64,000 bases of DNA from Winogradskyella ursingii (GTDB lineage Bacteria; Bacteroidota; Bacteroidia; Flavobacteriales; Flavobacteriaceae): positions 781,178 through 845,177 of the forward strand of contig NZ_JABFDH010000001.1 of NCBI RefSeq assembly GCF_013403975.1. Direction: 5' to 3'. Made by a program: the position numbers and the translations under genes. The number at the start of each line of letters is the position of its first letter. The first letter of the stretch is position 1. The notes below the pieces were generated by a model. The model saw nothing but the letters and a program-made list of their open reading frames with translations, had not been told where the DNA came from and searched no databases. Shown piece by piece: positions 33,485 to 42,305 of this stretch.

Positions 33485-35185
33485 ATGAAGAAATCTCTTC
33501 TATCGATTTTTGCACTTTTATTGCCCTTATTAAATTTTGCCCAAGAAACAACATCTGAAAAAATAGACAGAATATTTAAAGATTATACAAGTTGGTTTGT
33601 TGATGGTATTTTTTATGAAATTCCATTTTCGGACACTTATAGAATTCCTTGGGTGCTCATTGTTTTGGTTGGCGGTGCCTTATTCTTTACATTTTACTTT
33701 AAATTTATTAATGTTACTGGTTTTAGAACTGCTATTAAGGTAGTTAGAGGTCAATACGAAGATATTGAAAAACATGGAGCGGCTAAGCTTTATGGAGATG
33801 AAGAAATGAGCCCGGAATTGGCAGCGAAAATTGCAGGAGAAGATGAGCCAGCAGCAGATACATTATATGGTGATAGCACCTCTAACGAAGATGATGATGT
33901 TATCGAGACCATTAGAGATGAGAGCGCAGATGGGGAGGTTTCACACTTTCAAGCATTAACGGCGGCATTATCTGCAACTGTTGGTTTAGGTAATATTGCA
34001 GGTGTTGCCGTTGCATTGTCAATAGGTGGGCCAGGTGCAACTTTTTGGATGATTTTGGCTGGACTTTTAGGAATGGCATCAAAATTTGCAGAATGTACAC
34101 TCGGTGTAAAATATAGAGATGTTGGCGAAGATGGTACCGTTTATGGAGGACCAATGTATTACTTAACCAAAGGGCTCAAATCAAAAGGAATGGGTGGCTT
34201 TGGTAAAGTGTTGGCTGTTTTGTTCGCCATATTTGTAATCGGTGGTTCATTTGGTGGTGGAAACATGTTTCAAGCCAACCAAGCCGCAGCACAGTTTGTA
34301 AAACTTTTTGATTTAGAATCGACATCTAATGCTGGTCTGTATTTTGGTTTAGTAATGGCTGTATTGGTTGCAATTGTTATTATTGGTGGTATTAAGCGTA
34401 TTGCTAAGGTTACGGAAAAAATAGTTCCATTTATGGCTGGTATATACGTATTAGCAGCATTAATTATTCTAGGAGCTAATTTCACATTAATCGATGACGC
34501 ATTTATGCTAATTTTCGAAGGAGCTTTTTCCGGATTAGGAATTGCAGGTGGACTTGTTGGTGTAATGATTCAGGGTATTAGAAGAGGAGCCTTTTCTAAT
34601 GAGGCAGGTGTAGGTTCTGCAGCAATTGCACACTCTGCGGTAAGAACAAAATATCCTGCTTCAGAAGGTATTGTTGCACTTTTAGAACCATTTGTAGATA
34701 CGGTAGTTATATGTACAATGACAGCGTTAGTAATCGTAATTACAAATTTTGATGGTTCATTTATGGAATATGGTGTTGAAATCACAGAAGGTGTTGAAAT
34801 AACAGCGACGGCATTTGATTCTGTAATTCCACATTTTTCTATTGTTCTTACCGTTGCGGTAATTTTATTTGCATTTTCAACTATGATTTCATGGTCTTAT
34901 TATGGTATGCAAGGTTGGGTATTCCTTTTTGGTAAAGGGAAAGTGACTGACTTAGTTTATAAAATTTTATTTTTATTCTTCGTAGTTGTTGGTGCATCAA
35001 TTAGTTTAGGTGCAGTAATCGACTTCTCGGATGCCATGATATTTGCAATGGTAGTTCCAAATATAATTGGTGTCGTTATACTTTCACCAATTATAAAAAG
35101 AGAACTTAAAAAGTACTACAAGGCAATTCACGTAAAGGAAAATGCTATTGAAGAAGGTGCTAAAGATTTGAACGATATTTTGTAA
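33485..35185 (+). CDS. Alanine/glycine:sodium symporter family (AGCS) protein
   Basis: The 566-aa protein has a signal-like N terminus ending NFAQ, a first membrane helix at about 55-75, and the family core beginning HFQALTAALSATVGLGNIAG near 154. Other motifs are GGPGATFWMILAGLLGMASK, YGGPMYYLTKGLKSKG, GIRRGAFSNEAGVGSAAIAH and FSTMISWSYYGMQGWVFLF. It would import alanine or glycine with Na+. Residues 91-149 form an acidic insertion between helix 1 and the core that is longer than in standard AGCS proteins. It stands alone after the channel gene. Confidence 0.92.
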   Translation: MKKSLLSIFALLLPLLNFAQETTSEKIDRIFKDYTSWFVDGIFYEIPFSDTYRIPWVLIVLVGGALFFTFYFKFINVTGFRTAIKVVRGQYEDIEKHGAAKLYGDEEMSPELAAKIAGEDEPAADTLYGDSTSNEDDDVIETIRDESADGEVSHFQALTAALSATVGLGNIAGVAVALSIGGPGATFWMILAGLLGMASKFAECTLGVKYRDVGEDGTVYGGPMYYLTKGLKSKGMGGFGKVLAVLFAIFVIGGSFGGGNMFQANQAAAQFVKLFDLESTSNAGLYFGLVMAVLVAIVIIGGIKRIAKVTEKIVPFMAGIYVLAALIILGANFTLIDDAFMLIFEGAFSGLGIAGGLVGVMIQGIRRGAFSNEAGVGSAAIAHSAVRTKYPASEGIVALLEPFVDTVVICTMTALVIVITNFDGSFMEYGVEITEGVEITATAFDSVIPHFSIVLTVAVILFAFSTMISWSYYGMQGWVFLFGKGKVTDLVYKILFLFFVVVGASISLGAVIDFSDAMIFAMVVPNIIGVVILSPIIKRELKKYYKAIHVKENAIEEGAKDLNDIL

Positions 35186-35203
35186 AAGTTATATAAATTT
35201 ATA

Positions 35204-36076
35204 ATGAAATCCCATTTCCAGTTTTCTAACAAACAACGGAGTGGGATTTTTTTATTGCTAGCCATAATAGTCATAGCTCAGTGTTTTTATATTTTTGTTG
35301 ATTTTTCGGAAAATGAAGCGATTCCCATTTCAACAGAATTAGAAAAATTTAGATCTGAACTCGATTCACTCAAATTAGTGGAGCTAGAAAATTCCAAACC
35401 AAAAATATATCCTTTTAATCCAAATTACATAACAGATTATAAAGGTTATACATTAGGTATGTCAAATGAAGAAATTGATAGGCTTCACAAGTTTAGAGAA
35501 AGGAATCTATGGGTTAATTCTGCCAAGGATTTTCAAAAGGTCACAAAAGTATCAGATTCATTTCTATCAACAATTTCACCGTTTTTTAAGTTTCCTGATT
35601 GGGTGACCAATCCAATACCAAAAAATAATTTATATAATAATTCCTATTCAAATAATAGTAAACCCAAATCCTATGACCAAAAGATAGATTTGAATATTGC
35701 CACTGTAGACCAGCTAAAGAAAGTTTATGGTGTAGGCGAGAAATTATCAGAACGGATCATCAAGTATCGAAATAAAGTAGGCGGATTTGTAGCAGAGGTT
35801 CAGTTATCAGAGATCTACGGTCTTTCACCCGAAGTTATTGAACGTATCAAGAATGATTTTACCGTAAAAACGCCGAAAGCAATTAAGCAATTAAATCTTA
35901 ACACAGCGTCTCGGGATCAGTTGGTGACAATTCAATACGTCGATTACGAAATTGCCAACAATATTATCGAAGAACGAACACTCAGGGATGGCTTTAAATC
36001 ATTAGAAGAATTAACAAAAGTTGAAGATTTCCCCATCAAGAAATTCGATATAATTAGGCTATATTTGTACCTATAA
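35204..36076 (+). CDS. Helix-hairpin-helix (ComEA-like) protein
   Basis: The 290-aa protein has one N-terminal helix (residues about 15-32, FLLLAIIVIAQCFYIFVDFS) and then three ComEA/HhH_3 units. These are near 80-125 (GMSNEEIDRLHKFRERNLWV), 160-205 (IDLNIATVDQLKKVYGVGEK) and 230-288 (LNLNTASRDQLVTIQYVDYE). HhH domains of this type bind DNA without sequence preference. With the membrane anchor this could serve DNA uptake, but such proteins are widespread in Flavobacteriaceae without proof. It lies 19 bases after the symporter and 14 before the acyl-CoA dehydrogenase. Confidence 0.82.
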   Translation: MKSHFQFSNKQRSGIFLLLAIIVIAQCFYIFVDFSENEAIPISTELEKFRSELDSLKLVELENSKPKIYPFNPNYITDYKGYTLGMSNEEIDRLHKFRERNLWVNSAKDFQKVTKVSDSFLSTISPFFKFPDWVTNPIPKNNLYNNSYSNNSKPKSYDQKIDLNIATVDQLKKVYGVGEKLSERIIKYRNKVGGFVAEVQLSEIYGLSPEVIERIKNDFTVKTPKAIKQLNLNTASRDQLVTIQYVDYEIANNIIEERTLRDGFKSLEELTKVEDFPIKKFDIIRLYLYL

Positions 36077-36089
36077 TAAACAGAGATAC

Positions 36090-37256
36090 ATGGCTAATTT
36101 ATATTTTACAGAAGAACATAACTTATTTAGAGAAAGTCTAAGGGATTTCCTTCAGAAGGAAGTCGTACCGCATATAGATAAATGGGAAGAAACGGGTCAC
36201 ATTGAGCGTTTCATCTGGAAAAAATTCGGTGATATGGGTTATTTTGGTTTGGCCACACCAGAAAAATATGGTGGACTGGATTTAGACCTATTTTATACCG
36301 TAATTTTCTTAGAAGAGATGCAACGCATTAATTCTGGCGGATTTGCTGCAGCCATGTGGGCGCACGCTTATTTGGCTATGACCCACCTCAATAAAGAGGC
36401 TAATCACGAACAAAAAGAAAAGTATCTAACGCCAAGTGCATTGGGAGATGCCATTGGGTGTTTATGTATTACTGAACCTTTTGGAGGTAGTGATGTGGCT
36501 GGTATGCGCACTACGGCAGTTAAAAAAGGTGATTCTTACATCATAAATGGCTCAAAAACCTTCATTACTAACGGTGTTTACAGTGACTATTTAATTGTGG
36601 CTGCCAAAACCAAACCAGAATTGGGTAACAAAGGCATCAGTATTTTTGTGATGGATCGAGATACGGAAGGTATTTCTGCAACTAAGTTGGATAAACTTGG
36701 GTGGAGAGCTTCGGATACTGGTGAAATTGCTTTTGATAATGTTGAGATTCCTGCTTCGAATTTAATGGGAGAAGAAAATCAAGGTTTTCCATATATTATG
36801 CAACATTTTGCTTTGGAACGTTTAATTATGGGAATTAATTCTCACGCTAGGGCAGAATATGCGTTGGAATACGCTAAACAATATATGAGCGAACGTACGG
36901 CTTTTGGTAGAACCATTGATAAATTTCAAGCGCTTAGACATACATTTGCCGATTGTACAACTCAAATGGAAATCTGTAAACAGTTCAATTACTATGTTGC
37001 TAAAAGATTGGATATGGGAGATTATGTCGTGAAAGAAGCTACCATGTCTAAGTTACAGTCCACTAAAATGGCCGATGATGTCATTTACCAATGTCTACAA
37101 TTTTTAGGAGGTTATGGTTATATGGAAGAATATCCTTTGGCGCGTATGTCTAGAGATAGTCGACTTGGTCCCATTGGTGGTGGAACATCTGAGATTCTTA
37201 AGGAAATCATTGCAAAAATGGTGATTGATGAGAAGGATTATAAACCCGCTACTTAA
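36090..37256 (+). CDS. Acyl-CoA dehydrogenase family protein
   Basis: The 388-aa FAD enzyme has the N-terminal helical domain (FTEEHNLFRESLRDFLQKEV), LCITEPFGGSDVAGMRTTAV near residue 130 binding FAD, INGSKTFITNGVYSDYLIVA, and the C-terminal domain with GRTIDKFQALRHTFADCTTQ. QFLGGYGYMEEYPLARMSRD and IGGGTSEILKEIIAKM complete it. It would catalyse alpha,beta-dehydrogenation of an acyl-CoA; chain length cannot be deduced. It is 10 bases from the next gene and encoded in the same direction, but the operon looks incidental. Confidence 0.92.
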   Translation: MANLYFTEEHNLFRESLRDFLQKEVVPHIDKWEETGHIERFIWKKFGDMGYFGLATPEKYGGLDLDLFYTVIFLEEMQRINSGGFAAAMWAHAYLAMTHLNKEANHEQKEKYLTPSALGDAIGCLCITEPFGGSDVAGMRTTAVKKGDSYIINGSKTFITNGVYSDYLIVAAKTKPELGNKGISIFVMDRDTEGISATKLDKLGWRASDTGEIAFDNVEIPASNLMGEENQGFPYIMQHFALERLIMGINSHARAEYALEYAKQYMSERTAFGRTIDKFQALRHTFADCTTQMEICKQFNYYVAKRLDMGDYVVKEATMSKLQSTKMADDVIYQCLQFLGGYGYMEEYPLARMSRDSRLGPIGGGTSEILKEIIAKMVIDEKDYKPAT

Positions 37257-37266
37257 ATCATTTTAA

Positions 37267-38691
37267 ATGAAAGTCACCCCTAAATCTCTACTAACCCTAA
37301 TTTTTATAAATGTTTTTTATTTTGGGTTTTCCCAAGTTGAACTCAAAGGTAAAATAGTTGATTTCACTCAACTTTTACCATTAGAAAATGCAAGTATTTA
37401 TGTAAAGAATACCACGATTGGTACCGTCAGTAATTCCGACGGTAAATTTGTACTTCTCGTTCCGCCCGAGTTCGCAAAAGACACACTAGTAATTTCTTCA
37501 ATAGGTTTTAAAAGTTATAAAGTTCCTGTTGAAGAATTTGACAATTCTATGGATGTTTTTCTGGAAGAAGACATCGCCTCATTAGATGAAATTGTTGTTG
37601 TTGCCGAAACCCGACCAAAAACAGGAAACGATATCGTTTTAAGAGCACTTGAAAGATTACCAAAAAATTTACCTGATTCTGCATACATTCAAAAAGGATT
37701 TTTAAGGCATAAAGAACGTAACACGCGCGAATTTAAATGGCTCATTGAAAGTGCCATCACTGTTTACGATTCTGGTTTTGCTTCAAATTCCGACGAATAT
37801 TTAAAAGTGAATGTAGACGAAGTCCGGAAAAGTTACGACTTACGCGATGTGGATAGTATTTTTTCTTATGTCGCGTATAGCAATAGAAATTTTAACAGAG
37901 CTAGGTTAAAACCTACCGATGTCAATCGCAATGATGTATCAACGGAGCAACTGGTAAGAGCCATAAAATGGAATGATACTAGAGTAAATGGATTGCAAAA
38001 TCTTTTTCAGGGTAAGTTGAACCTTTTGCGAAATTCCACTGATCCAAAAGCCCTCTTTGGCGAAAATATTTTAGATAAACATCAATTTCAGCTAGATACC
38101 ATTCTTGTTAACAACGATCGTAAAATCTATAAGATAAAAATATCAAAAGGTTTTGATTTTGTGGGATTAGACACAAAAGGGATTTATAATGAAGGTTTTG
38201 AGGCCAAAGGCTGGCTCTATATTTATTATGACAATTATGCCATAAAAAAAATTGAATACGAATTAGTAGCTGCCTCAAAAAATCAAAAAATCAGAAGTAA
38301 GCGTCTTTTTGGAACACAGACCAATCATAAACTTGTAATCAATTACATTGAATACAATGATAAAATGTACCCCAACTATATTTATTATGAAACACCAAAA
38401 TTGGTTAACGTAGGATTAAAAGTACAAGGTAAAATTAGTGAAGAAGAGATAGATAGATACAACAAGGAAGAGCGTTATTATAATACCATTCAAGAAATAT
38501 TGTTCTCAGAAATTATATTGAATAAAGAGGAAATTGATGCATCCTTAAATAAAGAATGGGATATGGATATTTTTTCACCAAAGCCATACAATAGAACCTT
38601 TTGGAGAAACTACAATGTGCTTTTAGAAAGTGAGGAGGACGAAAAACTTATTCAGGATTTAAGCAAAAGAGCATCATTGTTCAAGGATTAA
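37267..38691 (+). CDS. CarboxypepD_reg-like domain secreted protein
   Basis: The 474-aa protein has a signal peptide (1-22, ending YFGFSQ). A CarboxypepD_reg-like beta-sandwich follows at about 24-110 (ELKGKIVDFTQLLPLENASI, then IGTVSNSDGKFVLLVPPEF). A longer C-terminal region is of a Bacteroidota type often annotated DUF5686-related or hypothetical. The plug-like LDEIVVVAE stretch resembles the start of SusC-type receptors, but no barrel follows. It may be an envelope binding protein. Function unknown. Confidence 0.75.
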   Translation: MKVTPKSLLTLIFINVFYFGFSQVELKGKIVDFTQLLPLENASIYVKNTTIGTVSNSDGKFVLLVPPEFAKDTLVISSIGFKSYKVPVEEFDNSMDVFLEEDIASLDEIVVVAETRPKTGNDIVLRALERLPKNLPDSAYIQKGFLRHKERNTREFKWLIESAITVYDSGFASNSDEYLKVNVDEVRKSYDLRDVDSIFSYVAYSNRNFNRARLKPTDVNRNDVSTEQLVRAIKWNDTRVNGLQNLFQGKLNLLRNSTDPKALFGENILDKHQFQLDTILVNNDRKIYKIKISKGFDFVGLDTKGIYNEGFEAKGWLYIYYDNYAIKKIEYELVAASKNQKIRSKRLFGTQTNHKLVINYIEYNDKMYPNYIYYETPKLVNVGLKVQGKISEEEIDRYNKEERYYNTIQEILFSEIILNKEEIDASLNKEWDMDIFSPKPYNRTFWRNYNVLLESEEDEKLIQDLSKRASLFKD

Positions 38692-38756
38692 AAATTTCAA
38701 TCAATATATTCATTCCTAATCTCAAAACGTTATATTTAGTCTTATAATATGAGTTT

Positions 38757-39647
38757 ATGAGTCTTCAAGCATTTTCAGATTATCTTGTTTTAGAAAAGGC
38801 CTATTCTAAACATACCGTTAAGGCTTATGTTCGAGATATTGAAATGTTTCAGTATTTTTTGGATGAGCATCATAGTAAAATAGAAATTTCAAAAGCCAAT
38901 TATTCATTAATTAGACAATGGGTTGTAGAATTAGTAAATAGTGGCATTTCCAACATGACAATAAATAGGAAAATATCTTCGCTAAACGCTTATTTTAAGT
39001 TTTTAATGAAAGTTGGAGATATAACTTCGAATTCACTAAAGCAGCATAAAGCATTAAAAATTAGCAAAAAAGTACAAATACCATTTTCCGAACAAGAAAT
39101 GTTGTCTGTTATAGAAAACTCTATTAAAATTGTTGATTTTGAATCTGCCAGAAATCAGCTAATTATTGAATTGTTCTACTCGACAGGAATAAGACGAATA
39201 GAATTGGTGAATATCAAAACTTCTGATGTGGATTTTAGTAATCAGCAGTTAAAGGTGTTGGGTAAGCGAAATAAAGAGCGGTATATACCTTTACTACCAT
39301 CAACCATTAGGATAATTTCAACTTATTTGGAGTATAGAGAAAACTTGCCAACGATTAAAGATTCGGAGATGTTATTTTTAACCCAAAAAGGTATTAAAAT
39401 TTACGAAATGCTTGTTTACAGAATAATAAATAAGTATTTTAGTGAAGCATCTTCAAAGGCCAAATGCAGCCCTCATGTGCTCAGGCATTCGTTCGCGACC
39501 CATTTGCTCAATCAAGGTGCAGATCTAAATGCTGTAAAAGAACTTCTTGGTCACACAAGTTTGGCAGCTACACAAGTATATACGCACAATAGTATAGCAG
39601 AGTTGAAAAAAGTGTATGCCAAATCCCATCCAAGGAATAAGCGTTAA
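38757..39647 (+). CDS. Tyrosine recombinase, XerC/XerD-like
   Basis: The 296-aa protein has an N-terminal SAM-like core-binding domain (FSDYLVLEKAYSKHTVKAYV). The catalytic domain has Arg146 in STGIRRIEL, Lys170 in VLGKRNKERYIPL, His240/Arg243 in HVLRHSFATHLL, His266 in LGHTSLAAT and the nucleophile Tyr275 in QVYTH. All are present, so it should be active. Its length fits the chromosome dimer resolvases, and it precedes hpf and the tuf tRNA block. A phage-type integrase is less likely given the setting. Confidence 0.9.
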   Translation: MSLQAFSDYLVLEKAYSKHTVKAYVRDIEMFQYFLDEHHSKIEISKANYSLIRQWVVELVNSGISNMTINRKISSLNAYFKFLMKVGDITSNSLKQHKALKISKKVQIPFSEQEMLSVIENSIKIVDFESARNQLIIELFYSTGIRRIELVNIKTSDVDFSNQQLKVLGKRNKERYIPLLPSTIRIISTYLEYRENLPTIKDSEMLFLTQKGIKIYEMLVYRIINKYFSEASSKAKCSPHVLRHSFATHLLNQGADLNAVKELLGHTSLAATQVYTHNSIAELKKVYAKSHPRNKR

Positions 39648-39720
39648 TTGTTAGCGCAGTTATAATAATTGTGCTTGGGCAAACACCAGGTACTCATGTT
39701 AAATTTTTAAATTGAAAGAT

Positions 39721-40026
39721 ATGAAAGTGAACACTCAATCCGTAAATTTCTCAGCAGACAAAAAGTTGATTGATTTTATTCAGAAGCGAATGGATAAGCT
39801 AGATTTATTCTACGACAAAATTATTCAATCAGATGTATATTTAAAAGTTGAAAACACTAGTGATAAAGAGAATAAAATATTTGAAGCAAAAGTGAATGTC
39901 CCTGGAGATAGTTTTATTGTAAAAAAACAATGTAAAACATTTGAAGAAGGGGTGGATGTAGCAGTGGCTTCGTTAGAACGACAGTTAAAAAAACGAAAAG
40001 AAAAATTAAGAGCACATTCTCTATAA
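39721..40026 (+). CDS. hpf: Ribosome hibernation-promoting factor, short form (HPF/RaiA family)
   Basis: From the ATG at 39721 this 101-aa protein starts MKVNTQSVNFSADKKLIDFI and continues with FIQKRMDKLDLFYDKIIQSD and FEAKVNVPGDSFIVKKQCKT. It matches the HPF/YfiA fold that binds the 30S decoding region. An in-frame TTG at 39712 gives only three extra residues and is less likely. It lacks the long C-terminal dimerisation domain, so it is the short form. It follows the tyrosine recombinase and precedes the tRNA promoter. Confidence 0.86.
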   Translation: MKVNTQSVNFSADKKLIDFIQKRMDKLDLFYDKIIQSDVYLKVENTSDKENKIFEAKVNVPGDSFIVKKQCKTFEEGVDVAVASLERQLKKRKEKLRAHSL

Positions 40027-40043
40027 AATTTTTTCAAAAATGT

Positions 40044-40074
40044 TTTGAATAAAAAAATAAAACCTTACATTTGC
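40044..40074 (+). promoter_or_regulatory. Promoter of the tRNA-tuf operon
   Basis: TTTG at 40044-40047, an 18-base spacer, and TACATTTGC at 40066-40074 give a full match to the Bacteroidota promoter (TTTG ... TAnnTTTGY). It lies 63 bases before tRNA-Thr. Confidence 0.78.
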
Positions 40075-40101
40075 AGTCCGTTAGAAATAGCGGGCTTTTT
40101 T
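40075..40101 (+). terminator. Small hairpin with T tract right after the tRNA promoter
   Basis: AGTCCG (40075-40080) pairs with CGGGCT (40091-40096), with two further inner pairs and a T tract to 40101. It can end transcription from hpf or act early in the tRNA transcript. Confidence 0.55.
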
Positions 40102-40136
40102 ATGACCCATTTTTAGTGTCAAAAAAGTAGGAAAAA

Positions 40137-40210
40137 GCCGATGTAGCTCAGCTGGCTAGAGCAGCTGATTTGTAATCAGCAGGTCGTGGGTTCGAGTCCC
40201 TCCATCGGCT
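40137..40210 (+). tRNA. tRNA-Thr (anticodon TGT)
   Basis: 74 bases fold as a full cloverleaf: acceptor GCCGATG with CATCGGC, D arm with AGCTGGCTA loop, anticodon stem GCTGA/TCAGC with loop TTTGTAA, T arm GTGGG-TTCGAGT-CCCTC, discriminator T. CCA is not encoded. It is the first of four tRNAs before tuf. Confidence 0.97.
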
Positions 40211-40268
40211 CTTTAAAGTTCAGGTTTGTATTTAGAACTTTAAAATTGAAATGTTGAATTTAAGTTTT

Positions 40269-40350
<82 letters not shown>

Positions 40351-40352
40351 CA

Positions 40353-40461
40353 AAGAATTTTAAATAAGCTGTTGTCAAAAGCTCGCTTTTGTAAAGCAGT
40401 GTTTTAAAATTCTTAGTGAAGGGTTTCCCTTCGCGGATCACTGAGCGAAGCAAAGTAATCC
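40353..40461. repeat. Two stacked hairpin elements in the tRNA-Tyr/tRNA-Gly spacer
   Basis: Element one: AAGAATTTTAAA at 40353-40364 pairs with TTTAAAATTCTT at 40403-40414, with an inner CAAAAG/CTTTTG stem at 40376-40391. Element two: GAAGGG/CCCTTC at 40418-40432 and GGAT-ACT/AGT-ATCC at 40435-40461. No protein gene is supported here. Confidence 0.6.
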
Positions 40462-40587
40462 TTATATATAAACCAGGAATAAGAGATAAAAGTTTTATTC
40501 TTGATTTAATTGAAAAGGGTTGAGCAAAAGGCAGAGATCCATTTGAAATATTGAACACCTTTCAGAATGTAAAAGTTTTGATAAAAT

Positions 40588-40660
40588 GCGAGAGTAGCTC
40601 AGTTGGTAGAGCGTCAGCCTTCCAAGCTGAATGTCGCCGGTTCGAACCCGGTCTCTCGCT
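40588..40660 (+). tRNA. tRNA-Gly (anticodon TCC)
   Basis: 73 bases: acceptor GCGAGAG with CTCTCGC, anticodon stem TCAGC/GCTGA with loop CTTCCAA, T arm GCCGG-TTCGAAC-CCGGT, discriminator T. CCA is not encoded. Confidence 0.97.
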
Positions 40661-40729
40661 CTAAAATTTACGGGTTACGATATGCGGTTTAAGAATCGTA
40701 AATCTTTAATCGGCAATCGTAAATGATAA

Positions 40730-40801
40730 GCCGGTGTAGCTCAGGGGTAGAGCGTTTCCTTGGTAAGGAAGAGGTCACGAGTTCAAATCTCGTCATTGGC
40801 T
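40730..40801 (+). tRNA. tRNA-Thr (anticodon GGT)
   Basis: 72 bases: acceptor GCCGGTG with CATTGGC (two G-T pairs), anticodon loop TTGGTAA giving GGT, T arm ACGAG-TTCAAAT-CTCGT, discriminator T. It is the second threonine tRNA of the cluster, just before tuf. Confidence 0.95.
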
Positions 40802-40867
40802 CTTTTCTAAGACAATTAGAATTAATAATTGAACACTAATATTAAATAAGAATAAAATAAATTAAAC

Positions 40868-42055
40868 ATGGCAAAGGCAACTTTCGATCGTTCAAAACCA
40901 CACTTAAACATTGGTACTATTGGACACGTAGATCACGGTAAAACAACTTTAACTGCTGCTATTACTAAAGTATTAGCTGATGCAGGTTTATCTGAGGCAA
41001 GATCATTTGATCAAATTGATAATGCACCAGAAGAAAAAGAAAGAGGTATAACAATTAATACTTCTCACGTAGAATATGCAACAGCGAATCGTCATTACGC
41101 TCACGTTGACTGTCCAGGTCACGCGGATTACGTTAAAAACATGGTTACTGGTGCTGCTCAAATGGATGGTGCTATATTGGTTGTTGCTGCAACAGATGGT
41201 CCTATGCCACAAACACGTGAGCATATCTTACTTGGTCGCCAGGTAGGTATTCCTCGTATCGTTGTATTCATGAACAAAGTGGATATGGTTGATGATGAAG
41301 AGTTGTTAGAATTAGTAGAAATGGAAATCAGAGATCTTTTGTCATTTTACGAGTATGATGGTGACAATGGTCCTGTAGTAGCAGGTTCTGCTTTAGGTGC
41401 ACTTAACGGTGAGCAAAAGTGGGTTGATACTGTAATGGAATTAATGAAGAATGTGGATGAATGGATTGAAGAGCCTGTTCGTGATATGGACAAGCCTTTC
41501 TTAATGCCAATTGAAGATGTATTCTCTATTACAGGTCGTGGTACTGTTGCAACTGGTCGTATTGAGACTGGTGTAGCTAACACGGGAGATCCTGTAGAAA
41601 TCATTGGTATGGGTGCTGAGAAATTAACATCTACAATCACTGGTATCGAGATGTTCCGTCAGATATTAGATAGAGGTGAAGCTGGAGATAACGCTGGTAT
41701 CCTTTTAAGAGGTATTGAGAAAACTCAAATCTCTAGAGGTATGGTTATTACTAAGCCAGGTTCTGTAACACCACATGCTAAATTTAAAGCTGAGGTTTAT
41801 ATCCTTAAAAAAGAAGAGGGTGGACGTCATACTCCATTCCATAACAACTACCGTCCACAGTTTTATGTACGTACAACTGATGTAACTGGAAATATTCACT
41901 TACCAGATGGTGTTGAAATGGTAATGCCTGGTGATAACTTAACTATTACTGTTGAGTTGATTCAGCCAATCGCTATGAACGTAGGTTTACGTTTCGCTAT
42001 CCGTGAAGGTGGTAGAACAGTTGGTGCTGGTCAGGTAACCGAAATTTTAGACTAA
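40868..42055 (+). CDS. tuf: Elongation factor Tu
   Basis: This GTPase delivers aminoacyl-tRNA to the ribosome. The 395-aa protein has P-loop GHVDHGKT at 19-26, [20 protein letters not shown] as the switch II region, [14 protein letters not shown] as the G4 motif and GSALGALNG as G5. Domains II and III end in [11 protein letters not shown]. Length is standard. It lies after four tRNAs and before tRNA-Trp and secE, the same order as tufB in enterobacteria. Codons are those of a highly expressed gene (e.g. GGT, CGT, ATC). One copy is in the window. Confidence 0.99.
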   Translation: MAKATFDRSKPHLNIGTIGHVDHGKTTLTAAITKVLADAGLSEARSFDQIDNAPEEKERGITINTSHVEYATANRHYAHVDCPGHADYVKNMVTGAAQMDGAILVVAATDGPMPQTREHILLGRQVGIPRIVVFMNKVDMVDDEELLELVEMEIRDLLSFYEYDGDNGPVVAGSALGALNGEQKWVDTVMELMKNVDEWIEEPVRDMDKPFLMPIEDVFSITGRGTVATGRIETGVANTGDPVEIIGMGAEKLTSTITGIEMFRQILDRGEAGDNAGILLRGIEKTQISRGMVITKPGSVTPHAKFKAEVYILKKEEGGRHTPFHNNYRPQFYVRTTDVTGNIHLPDGVEMVMPGDNLTITVELIQPIAMNVGLRFAIREGGRTVGAGQVTEILD

Positions 42056-42078
42056 ACAATACAGTTAAATAAGTAGTT

Positions 42079-42106
42079 AAGGTGTCTCGATATTTCGGGA
42101 CGCCTT
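42079..42106 (+). terminator. 12-bp hairpin after tuf
   Basis: AAGGTGTCTCGA at 42079-42090 pairs with TCGGGACGCCTT at 42095-42106 across TATT, with two G-T pairs. The T tract after it is poor, so partial read-through into tRNA-Trp/secE is likely. Confidence 0.6.
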
Positions 42107-42167
42107 GATTATTGTTTACGGGTTTGCTCATCCCGATACATATCGGAAATAAGAGTGAAACTCAAAT

Positions 42168-42240
42168 ACGGGTTTAGCTCAGTTGGTAGAGCACTGGTCT
42201 CCAAAACCAGGTGTCGTGAGTTCGAGTCTCTCAACCCGTG
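42168..42240 (+). tRNA. tRNA-Trp (anticodon CCA)
   Basis: 73 bases: acceptor ACGGGTT with AACCCGT, anticodon stem CTGGT/ACCAG with loop CTCCAAA, T arm GTGAG-TTCGAGT-CTCTC, discriminator G. Its place between tuf and secE matches the arrangement common in bacteria. Confidence 0.97.
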
Positions 42241-42305
42241 CAAAATAAAATTGAAGTAAGAAATTCTTAAATGAATTTCAGATACTTTTAAAAAATAAAT
42301 ATCAA

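Noticed and set aside
38757..39647. Tyrosine recombinase as the integrase of a mobile element.
   Set aside because: No attachment-site duplication or cargo genes are seen; flanking genes are conserved housekeeping genes and the length fits XerC/XerD.
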